From the NCBI GenBank assembly GCA_003538495.1, contig DPSD01000733.1, positions 1 to 7,535 on the forward strand: a stretch of DNA of 7,535 bases. The letters are read 5' to 3'. Shown one piece after another: positions 1 through 5,249 of the stretch (the stretch's first letter is position 1; every line of letters begins with the position of its first letter). This DNA comes from Accumulibacter sp. GTDB taxonomy: Bacteria > Pseudomonadota > Gammaproteobacteria > Burkholderiales > Rhodocyclaceae. The notes beneath the pieces are model-generated. The model ran no database searches, was not told where the DNA came from, and worked only from the letters and a program-made list of their open reading frames with translations. The translations under genes and the position numbers were made by a program.

Positions 1-20
1 GGAGGGATATCGCAATGTTA

Positions 21-70
21 GATGTGACCCCCCTTACATGACCCCCCTTACAGATGTGACCCCCCTTACA
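21..70. repeat. Three-copy 14-bp direct repeat at the left edge
   Basis: The 14-mer TGACCCCCCTTACA occurs exactly at 25-38, 39-52 and 57-70. The first and third copies are preceded by GATG, giving an exact 18-bp repeat at 21-38 and 53-70. Copies 1 and 2 abut; copies 2 and 3 are 4 bp apart. On the minus strand each copy reads TGTAAGGGGGGTCA, starting with TGT. The TAA stop of the PII-like gene (66-68) lies inside the rightmost copy. Multiple short terminal repeats beginning with TG are known from ends of IS21-type insertion sequences, so this could be one end of a mobile element lying to the left. No transposase is visible, and a simple tandem repeat is equally possible. Confidence 0.85.
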
Positions 71-398
71 CAAAGGGCATCATCGGGTGCCCGCGGCACA
101 CCGTCTCCATGAAGATGACGCCCTGATGTGGTTCGCCGATCTTGCCGGCCGCGAAGAGCTGGGCAAAGATCTCGTCGGACCGGGGTTCCTCGACCAGCAC
201 CATCACCACGTCCCGCTCGCTCCACAACAGTGATCCGGGCTTCCGGCGACCGGTGCCGCGGGCATGGTGGTGGCTGACCGATAGCACGCCAGGCTCGTGC
301 TCGACCAGCTTGGTCAGCTTCATGCCGCGGCCGCTGACGACGATCGCCGTGATCAGCTTCTTCTCGACGCCGTAGCCGATGTGCGCCAGGACGCTCAT
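66..398 (-). CDS. PII-like signalling protein, module A second copy
   Basis: A 110-aa protein with the alternating strand/helix pattern of the PII superfamily. It is expected to act as a soluble trimer binding a nucleotide or other effector and docking on a membrane partner. It aligns by eye along its whole length with the preceding PII-like gene: KKLITAIVV (13-21) is strand 1, HHHARGTG (43-50) is the start of the T-loop region, and GKIGEPHQGVIF (85-96) resembles the GKIGDGKIF B-loop segment of GlnB. No Tyr-51-type uridylylation motif is seen. The ATG at 398 is chosen because a GGAG lies 8 nt upstream and the ATGA overlaps the upstream stop by 4 bp; a longer reading to 482 would only extend into the neighbour. 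The stop falls in the left-edge repeat, and the protein ends about where its paralogue still has some 15 residues, so the native C-terminus may have been altered. The PII-like assignment is fairly safe; the ligand is unknown. Confidence 0.82.
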   Translation of the reverse strand: MSVLAHIGYGVEKKLITAIVVSGRGMKLTKLVEHEPGVLSVSHHHARGTGRRKPGSLLWSERDVVMVLVEEPRSDEIFAQLFAAGKIGEPHQGVIFMETVCRGHPMMPFV

Positions 399-778
399 CC
401 ACCGCGCTCCGTGTGTACCCCGAAGCGGGCAGCCACCTCGTGCGGCACGTAGGTGGCCATCTTGTCGAGTCGCGTCATCCACAGGATGCCCATCCCCGGC
501 GTGTCCATCTTCGCCGAGACGAAAATCCGTTCGAACATGCTGTCCGCCTGCTCCGATGGCACCGCGATGTAGATGATTTCCTTCTCCGTGTTGACCGTCA
601 GGCCGAGGATACCCAGGTGTTTTTGCCGGACGCCGGTGCCGTGGGCATGAAAGACGGTCGCCCCCTGTGCACCGGCTTCAACCGCGACCTGGACGACCAG
701 ATCGGCGATGCCGCGCTGAACGACGACGGTGATCAGCATCACATCGGTCAGCACGATCAGTTCGTTCGCCTTGCTCAT
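395..778 (-). CDS. PII-like signalling protein, module A first copy
   Basis: A 127-aa PII-superfamily protein. Strand 1 is LITVVVQ (15-21), helix 1 follows to about 36, HAHGTG (44-49) marks the T-loop region, strand 3 is IIYIAV (68-73), and SAKMDTPGMGILWM (88-101) occupies the B-loop/strand 4 position. The classical uridylylation motif (Tyr in a YKGAEY-like context) is absent, so control by GlnD is not expected. The ATG overlaps the stop of the DUF1538 gene (ATGA, 775-778), and an AAGGAG lies 9 nt before the start, indicating translational coupling with the membrane protein. Its own stop overlaps the start of the next PII-like gene in the same way. By analogy with GlnK-AmtB, it probably binds the cytoplasmic face of the DUF1538 protein. 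Effector and substrate are not deducible from sequence. Confidence 0.85.
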   Translation of the reverse strand: MSKANELIVLTDVMLITVVVQRGIADLVVQVAVEAGAQGATVFHAHGTGVRQKHLGILGLTVNTEKEIIYIAVPSEQADSMFERIFVSAKMDTPGMGILWMTRLDKMATYVPHEVAARFGVHTERGG

Positions 779-2475
779 GACTTCTTGCTCCTTGTTGGTC
801 CGCGGGTCTTCATGTCAATCCACAGGCCGGTGCCCAGCACCGAGATGATCGGGCCGACCGAACACATCGCGAGAATGCCGAAGCCTTCGGCGGCGCCGAC
901 TACTTCGCCAAGGCCGATGCCCAGCGCCAGCAGCAGCGGCACGGTAACCGGACCAGTGGTGACGCCGGCGCTGTCCCAGGCGAGGTTGACGATCTCTTCG
1001 CGCGAGACGACGGTCAAGGCCAGGGCTATCGTGTAGCCGCCCAGCAGCAGCGTCCATACCGGCAGGTGAAACAGGATGCGCGCGACTCCCAGCGCGGCGC
1101 CGATGCCAACGCCAGCCGCAACGGCATGGATCAGCATGCGCTTGCGGAAAGCGCCATCGGTGAGGTTCTCGACGGTCATGCCCATGGCGTTGAGCGCCGG
1201 TTCGGCAATGGTCGCGCCAAAGCCGATGGCAAAGGCGAAGGCGAGGGTCAAACCGATTCCCAGCGCGAACGGATAGAGCGGCGGCGCGCCGGTTTCCCGG
1301 TGCGGCGAGAAGGCCCACGGAACGTTGTTGCCCGCCTGCTCACCGAGCGCCACCAGGCCGGCGGTGAGACCAAGATTGAAGAGCAACATACCGACCAGCG
1401 CCATCGACACGCCGTAGACGAAGATGTTGCGCTGGCGGATCTTCTGGCCCAGCAGCACGGTCTGGACCAGCACCAGCAGCAGGACCAACGGCACGATGGC
1501 ACGCAAGGCGCCGAGAATCTCGGCAAAAGGCGTCTGGTTGTACCAGCCGTCAAGGCTTGGCGGCAGCACTGGCAGCATCGCCCCGGCACCCTGGCTGGTC
1601 AGATAGATTGCCGTACTGAGCACCGCAAGAATCGGGAAGATCGACGCCAGGGTGACGATCCCGAAGCCCGACAACGGGTTGTCGCTGCGCCCAGTCGAAG
1701 CCGCCACGCCGACGCCGACCGCCAGCACCAGCGGCACCGTGACCGGACCAGTGGTGACCGCGCCGCAGTCCCAGGCGAGACCGATGATCGGCGCCAGTTC
1801 TGGCTGCTGCGCACACCACGCGGTCAGGCCAAGGGTTGGTGGCATGATCAGCAGGACCATCGTCTTGAGTTGCCAGCCGAACATCGTGCGCAGCATCCCC
1901 AGGCTGACCGCCAGGCCAACCCCGCCGGCGACCGCCAGGACCAGCCAATGGGAATATGGGCCGAGCAGTTGACGCAGCCAGGGCGAGCGCTCCGGCGATA
2001 TGGCACTGGCGGCGGCCTGCAGCGCCCCGATCGCCGGTTCGGCAAAGGTCGCCGCGGCGCCCAGAAGCACACTGAAGGAGAGCAGCACGGTCGGGTGTGT
2101 CTTGCCCGGCATCTGGAAGCCGACATTCTCGGCGAAGGGCATCAAGCCGATCTTGACGCCCTCCATGAAACACATCAGGCCGACCATCACCGCGACGATG
2201 CCCAAAGTGACTGATTGGGCGTCGAGCAGCGACGTGCGCAGGGCGAGCGCCTGAAAGCCGATCAGCATCAACGCCAGCGGCAGGACCGCACGCAACTGCT
2301 CGCCGAAGCGGATGGAAACGTACGGAGTCAGCAGGCGGTGCAGATCGATGGGCCGCAGTGCGGGCCGCTTGGGCCGCAGTCGCTCGGCCTCCAGAAGCGC
2401 AGCAAAGCTGATCTGTCGCTTATGGCGCTGGATGGCGCCAAGATAGATGCCGTAACGAACCTTGCGTTCTACCAA
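775..2475 (-). CDS. DUF1538 family membrane protein, module A (two-repeat)
   Basis: A 566-aa polytopic inner-membrane protein with two copies of the DUF1538 unit. The copies are marked by FAEPA (144-148) and IAEPA (423-427), and by LAWDCGAVTTGPVTVP (233-248) and LAWDSAGVTTGPVTVP (498-513), an offset of roughly 270 residues. Numerous Leu/Val/Ala/Gly-rich hydrophobic segments lie between about 63 and 556. Residues 1-60 are a basic, non-hydrophobic N-terminal extension that module B's homologue lacks. The start is TTG at 2475, supported by AAGGAG exactly 8 nt upstream (2484-2489). Reading on upstream to 2697 gives an Arg-rich low-complexity stretch that overlaps the pyrophosphatase gene and is rejected. 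DUF1538 has no function I can name with certainty; tandem membrane repeats and PII-like partners suggest a transporter or channel. It is followed without a gap by two PII-like genes. The family call is strong; the transport role is inference. Confidence 0.9.
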   Translation of the reverse strand: MVERKVRYGIYLGAIQRHKRQISFAALLEAERLRPKRPALRPIDLHRLLTPYVSIRFGEQLRAVLPLALMLIGFQALALRTSLLDAQSVTLGIVAVMVGLMCFMEGVKIGLMPFAENVGFQMPGKTHPTVLLSFSVLLGAAATFAEPAIGALQAAASAISPERSPWLRQLLGPYSHWLVLAVAGGVGLAVSLGMLRTMFGWQLKTMVLLIMPPTLGLTAWCAQQPELAPIIGLAWDCGAVTTGPVTVPLVLAVGVGVAASTGRSDNPLSGFGIVTLASIFPILAVLSTAIYLTSQGAGAMLPVLPPSLDGWYNQTPFAEILGALRAIVPLVLLLVLVQTVLLGQKIRQRNIFVYGVSMALVGMLLFNLGLTAGLVALGEQAGNNVPWAFSPHRETGAPPLYPFALGIGLTLAFAFAIGFGATIAEPALNAMGMTVENLTDGAFRKRMLIHAVAAGVGIGAALGVARILFHLPVWTLLLGGYTIALALTVVSREEIVNLAWDSAGVTTGPVTVPLLLALGIGLGEVVGAAEGFGILAMCSVGPIISVLGTGLWIDMKTRGPTRSKKS

Positions 2476-2483
2476 TGCTTTTT

Positions 2484-2489
2484 CTCCTT
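2484..2489 (-). promoter_or_regulatory. Shine-Dalgarno deciding the TTG start of DUF1538 A
   Basis: AAGGAG on the minus strand lies 8 nt before the TTG at 2475. There is no ATG or GTG at a comparable position, and the frame upstream of this site encodes Arg-rich non-protein-like sequence. This site therefore fixes the start. Confidence 0.75.
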
Positions 2490-2614
2490 GCGGGAATCTA
2501 CCACAGAAGAATGAATCTCGTGCCACACCTGGGTCGCTTCTCGAGCGCTGCGTGCAGGCCCCGACACGGTCCAGAATCCGAACGCCCTTCCTTAATCCTG
2601 TTCGCCACGCACGG

Positions 2615-3127
2615 TCAGTACCTGACCGCCGACCCCTTCCACGACTCCGGCCGCGGCCTCGCTCTGGCCATCGCTTGCGCGGCGGAACACCAGCCATCGC
2701 ACGCGTTGCGCCCAGGTCGACCGCGCACCACGTTCAGCAAGCCCTTGCACTTCGCATAGAAATGGAAGAAACGGAGCACCGCCGCTTGCTCCGCGGGGCT
2801 CGGCGGGTAAAGGCTGCACACCAGTTTGTCGTCAACCATGCCGCGGTCGGTCTGCGTCACCGCGCCCCACGCCCTGACCCGTATCCGCGCGCCCAGGTGC
2901 AGGCGCGGGCCGAGTACCAGCGCATCCAGCAGGTCGCCTTCGAGTCCCAGAAGAGTCGGGACCGATCCGTAGTTGAACGGGCACGGAAAGGGCGAGACGA
3001 AATCGATATGGCCAAGCGATCCGCGTTTCAGAAAGCTGCCGCGCGGCACCTCGATCATCACCTCGAGTTCGGGCGGATCGCCGTCCGATCCTCTGGCCCG
3101 CTTTAGCGGCCCATGCGCGTCGGTCAT
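2615..3127 (-). CDS. Inorganic pyrophosphatase, family I, short divergent form
   Basis: A soluble Mg2+-dependent PPase-like protein of 170 aa, predicted to hydrolyse pyrophosphate to two phosphates. Recognisable core: IEVPRG (25-30), K34, PCPFNYG (48-54) matching the FYPCNYG region of E. coli Ppa, LEGDLLDALV (62-71) in place of LDGDPVDVLV, and TD(94)...D99-D-K101 in place of TD97...D102-A-K104. Compared by eye with E. coli Ppa, the first Asp of the metal triad (D65) is Glu63, and E31 and R43 have no obvious counterpart because the loop before PFNYG is shorter. Residues 111-125 resemble the usual FF..Y.. C-terminal helix; the tail from about 135 is not recognisable. The ATG at 3127 is preferred over the one at 3133 because GGGGA then sits 8 nt away instead of 2. 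It lies 179 bp after the queD-like gene and 139 bp before DUF1538 A; possible cotranscription is unproven. Confidence 0.85.
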   Translation of the reverse strand: MTDAHGPLKRARGSDGDPPELEVMIEVPRGSFLKRGSLGHIDFVSPFPCPFNYGSVPTLLGLEGDLLDALVLGPRLHLGARIRVRAWGAVTQTDRGMVDDKLVCSLYPPSPAEQAAVLRFFHFYAKCKGLLNVVRGRPGRNACDGWCSAAQAMARARPRPESWKGSAVRY

Positions 3128-3306
3128 GACCATCTTCCCCGCACGTGCGCACCGGCGGGGTGGCGCATTCCGGGACTTGCTTTCGCCTTGCGCCGGCCCG
3201 GCCGCTCCACCCTGTGGCGCAACCGCCTTTCATCATCCGTACGCCGGGTCACTTCAGGCCCCCGTTGCCGCATCTTTTCAACACTTGAGCGGCATGATCG
3301 CGCCGG

Positions 3307-3750
3307 CTATCCGCGTATCGCCTCAGCCCAGCAGTTCGGCGTTTCGTAGAGACGCACACGTTCCAGCTGCAGGTGGTTCCCGTAGCTATCGCGATAGACC
3401 TCATCGAGAATCGAGAACGCTTTCTGGGCAAGATTTTCAGCGGTCGGCACGCAATCGAGCAACACCGTCTTGTGTTCCGGCAGCGATTGCAGGAAGTCCA
3501 CCACCGGTTCGTCGCCGACCCAGGCGAGAAAAGCGTGATCCCAGGCATCGACCAGATGTTGCCTGGCCAGATCCCTGACCTCGGAAAAATCCATCACCAT
3601 GCCATTGGCCGGATCGCCAGCCCGGCGGATGATGTCGCCGCCAAGCGTGATCTCGATGACATAGCGATGGCCATGCAGATGACGACACTGGCTATTGTGG
3701 TCGGGAATACGGTGACCTGCGTCAAACTCGAGACGGCGGGTGATTAGCAT
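3307..3750 (-). CDS. queD: 6-carboxy-tetrahydropterin synthase / PTPS family (QueD-like)
   Basis: A 147-aa enzyme of the tunnelling-fold PTPS/QueD family. QueD converts dihydroneopterin triphosphate to 6-carboxy-tetrahydropterin, the second step of preQ0/queuosine synthesis in the cytosol. Zinc ligands are H13 (AGH), H26 and H28 (HLHGH). The catalytic Cys is C22, spaced C-x3-H-x-H as in E. coli QueD. D71-H72 (WDHAFL) match the DHHYLN catalytic segment, PTAENLA (102-108) matches PTSEVLA, and E136 in YETPNC is the pterin-anchoring Glu of the KET/YET motif. All expected residues are present and the length is normal to slightly long, with extra residues at about 41-49. The ATG at 3750 is chosen because homology begins at MLITRRLEF and an extended -10 element lies just upstream; no Shine-Dalgarno is seen. 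A pterin or PTPS-I/III role is possible. No other queuosine gene is in the window. Confidence 0.92.
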   Translation of the reverse strand: MLITRRLEFDAGHRIPDHNSQCRHLHGHRYVIEITLGGDIIRRAGDPANGMVMDFSEVRDLARQHLVDAWDHAFLAWVGDEPVVDFLQSLPEHKTVLLDCVPTAENLAQKAFSILDEVYRDSYGNHLQLERVRLYETPNCWAEAIRG

Positions 3751-3777
3751 CGAAAAAACGCGCGGAAATGAGCGGCG

Positions 3778-3786
3778 ATTATAGCA
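3778..3786 (-). promoter_or_regulatory. Extended -10 promoter of the queD-like gene
   Basis: The minus strand carries TGCTATAAT (3778-3786), a perfect TATAAT with the TGn extension, in otherwise GC-rich DNA. The region about 17 nt upstream (near 3800-3806) is GC-rich with no TTGACA-like box, as is usual for extended -10 promoters. Transcription would begin near 3771, leaving a leader of about 20 nt before the ATG at 3750. This separates queD from module B upstream. Confidence 0.7.
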
Positions 3787-3956
3787 CCGCCCCTGCTCCC
3801 CGCCGCTCGCCGGCGCCAGGCAGGCCCGATGGCGATAACGCACACCGGCCCGTTCGTGTCCCCGGTACGCCGCTCAGTGGCGCGTGTTCCGCCGCTGGCG
3901 TCGGACCATGAGTCGGCTGCGGCCACGCACGGGGGCGTCGCGCGGAAGACCGCCAT

Positions 3957-3977
3957 GGCGATCACTCCGGTGACGCC
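3957..3977 (-). terminator. Hairpin just after module B
   Basis: An imperfect inverted repeat: GGCG-A-TCAC, 4-nt loop, GTGACGCC on the plus strand (8 bp with one bulged base). It lies 9 nt past the stop of the last gene of module B. No T-run follows on the minus strand, so it is at most a weak or Rho-assisted end or a 3' stabilising hairpin. Confidence 0.28.
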
Positions 3978-3985
3978 GCGGTTAC

Positions 3986-4423
3986 TCACTCGCAGACCGT
4001 GATCCGCAGCGGCGCCATCTCCTTGTACAGCAGCGGCAACGGGGCTTTGCGCGAAATGGTGATGATCCGCGTCCCCGGCGGGTGGATCAGGTGGTAGGTC
4101 AGGTACATGTGCGCGTCTTCGGCGCCGAGCAGCAGTTCGCGCAAGGCCGCGTAACCCGGATGCCCGAGGATGTTCATCTGGTCGAAGGTTCGCTGGTTGA
4201 GCCGCACCGACTGCCTGCCAAACTCCAGTTCGGGTCTGCTCGCACCGAGCAATTCGTGCGTCAGCAGGCGTCGAACATCCGGCAAGACCACGACACCGAC
4301 GGCGTCGGCGCCCACCAACCACTCGACGGCGCGGCCTTCACCACCAGGGTCGGGTGCGTGGTCACCAAATGCCTGGCACCAGCGGGGAATGTAGGCAGAA
4401 TAACGGCGAACGTTTTTTTCCAT
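3986..4423 (-). CDS. Unrecognised 145-aa protein, last gene of module B
   Basis: I do not recognise this family. The protein has no signal peptide or membrane segment. It opens with a basic, aromatic stretch (MEKNVRRYSAYIPRWCQ), has a hydrophobic strand-like patch VGVVVLPDV at about 41-49, then a helix-rich middle containing ELEFGRQSVRLNQ (about 65-77) and LRELLLGAEDAH (about 94-105), and ends with KAPLPLLYKEMAPLRITVCE (126-145). The tail loosely recalls the chorismate-lyase-like fold, but no catalytic pattern can be confirmed. The ATG at 4423 lies 12 nt after the CBS gene's stop with only a weak ribosome site (GGAAAAA region), suggesting cotranscription and possible coupling. Codon use matches its neighbours and the competing frames give Arg/Ala-rich translations, so this frame is probably real. 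A role linked to the DUF1538/PII/CBS genes is inferred only from position. Confidence 0.68.
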   Translation of the reverse strand: MEKNVRRYSAYIPRWCQAFGDHAPDPGGEGRAVEWLVGADAVGVVVLPDVRRLLTHELLGASRPELEFGRQSVRLNQRTFDQMNILGHPGYAALRELLLGAEDAHMYLTYHLIHPPGTRIITISRKAPLPLLYKEMAPLRITVCE

Positions 4424-4435
4424 GGCCAGTCAGTT

Positions 4436-4831
4436 CTATTTTTCCTGCGCTGCCCGGTCGATCAGACTGGCGACCACGTCGGTATCCGAAACGAAGCCCT
4501 GCAGATCGTTGTTGTCGATCACCAGCACGCTTTTCACCGAATACTGGATCATCAGGCGAGCCAGATAGCGGACCTCGAGATGCTGGGAGACCTGCAGCGC
4601 CGGTTTCTGCGCGATGTCATAGACGTTGAGCAGGTCGATGTCGCCATCGTCGGCGATAACCGCCCGGGCCACGTCACGATAGGCGATCAAGCCGTGCGCG
4701 TCGCCTGAATGGCGCTTTTCCACGACCAGCGACTTGACGCCACGCTCCTTCATCACCATCAGCGCTTCACGCACGGTCGCCAGCGGGTTGATGGTGATGA
4801 CGTTTCTCTTCATGATTGCGGCAACCAACAT
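4436..4831 (-). CDS. Two-CBS-domain protein, module B
   Basis: A 131-aa stand-alone Bateman module. CBS1 spans about 7-60 (IMKRNVITINPLATVREAL..., ending GLIAYRDVARAVI, with D53 at the ribose-contacting position). CBS2 spans about 72-126 (ending GFVSDTDVVASLI, with D116/D118). Such pairs bind AMP, ADP, ATP or related ligands and control a partner protein. There is no catalytic or DNA-binding domain, so the partner is likely encoded nearby, the DUF1538 membrane protein being the obvious candidate. The ATG at 4831 is chosen over the TTG at 4852 because GAAGGAG (4840-4846) sits 8 nt upstream. It lies 70 bp after the PII-like gene, with no clear promoter in between, and 12 nt before the unrecognised 145-aa gene. 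Confidence 0.9.
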   Translation of the reverse strand: MLVAAIMKRNVITINPLATVREALMVMKERGVKSLVVEKRHSGDAHGLIAYRDVARAVIADDGDIDLLNVYDIAQKPALQVSQHLEVRYLARLMIQYSVKSVLVIDNNDLQGFVSDTDVVASLIDRAAQEK

Positions 4832-4839
4832 GGCTAGTA

Positions 4840-4846
4840 CTCCTTC
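4840..4846 (-). promoter_or_regulatory. Shine-Dalgarno deciding the CBS gene start
   Basis: GAAGGAG on the minus strand, 8 nt before the ATG at 4831. It lies between that ATG and the upstream TTG (4852), ruling out the longer reading. Confidence 0.75.
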
Positions 4847-4901
4847 ACTCAATGATCATCCTCAGCAATCGGCACGGTACGCCGCCGATGTCCGGCGCGG
4901 C

Positions 4902-5249
4902 TCACATGCCCTCTTCCACTTCGCGGCGAAAGAGCTTCATTTGCTCCAGACCGATCCCGACGACGCTGCCCAGCGCTATCGAGAAAGCCAGTCCTCCCCC
5001 CGGGAGTTCGAGCTTCATCTGCAGCTTCACTGCCTTCAGGATGCGCATCGCCATTTGTTGCTCGGTGACGCACAGCAACAATGACTCCTTGCGCTCCAGA
5101 CCAAGACCGAGAAAGGTCTTGCGCTCGTTGTGCCGCAAACCCTTGCCCTTGAGAATGGTGATGCCGGCAGCGCCAGCCTGTTTGAGAAGCTCGACGGCAC
5201 GGTTCTCGTCCTCGTCGGGGACGATCAGCACGACAGCGGAAAATTTCAT
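4902..5249 (-). CDS. PII-like signalling protein, module B
   Basis: A 115-aa PII-superfamily protein, the most divergent of the three here. Strand 1 is FSAVVLIVP (3-11), helix 1 is ENRAVELLKQAGAAG (15-29), and ITILKGKGL (30-38) leads into the T-loop region. LLLCV (57-61) is strand 3, and LPGGGLAFSIAL (82-93) takes the place of the B-loop and strand 4. No uridylylation tyrosine motif is present. The ATG overlaps the DUF1538 stop (ATGA, 5246-5249), with AAGGAG 8 nt upstream, so it is translationally coupled to the membrane protein. The likely role is an effector-dependent plug or regulator of that membrane protein, by analogy with GlnK and AmtB. An acidic/basic tail (FRREVEEGM) ends the protein. 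The ligand cannot be read from the sequence. Confidence 0.8.
   Translation of the reverse strand: MKFSAVVLIVPDEDENRAVELLKQAGAAGITILKGKGLRHNERKTFLGLGLERKESLLLCVTEQQMAMRILKAVKLQMKLELPGGGLAFSIALGSVVGIGLEQMKLFRREVEEGM

Noticed and set aside
21..70. CRISPR array
   Set aside because: Units are 14-18 bp with 0-4 bp between them; there are no spacers.
1066..2214. Long plus-strand reading frame (382 codons) antisense to DUF1538 A
   Set aside because: Its translation is Gln/Arg/His/Asp-rich without domain character, and it mirrors the codon pattern of the membrane gene on the other strand; a high-GC shadow.
2505..2525. Sigma-54 promoter upstream of DUF1538 A (TGGCACG at 2519-2525, minus)
   Set aside because: The -24 half matches, but the -12 GC at the required spacing is missing (AT instead).
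2476..2697. Longer N-terminus for DUF1538 A from 2697
   Set aside because: Arg/Gly-rich translation overlapping the pyrophosphatase 3' end; the TTG at 2475 has a properly spaced AAGGAG.
3266..3294. TGCCGC...GCGGCA inverted repeat after queD as terminator
   Set aside because: Six-bp stem with a 17-nt loop and no T-run; not convincing.
3744..4322. Alternative minus-strand frame (192 codons) covering the 145-aa gene and the queD upstream region
   Set aside because: Arg/Ala-rich translation that runs through the queD promoter; the 145-aa frame has better composition and operon spacing.
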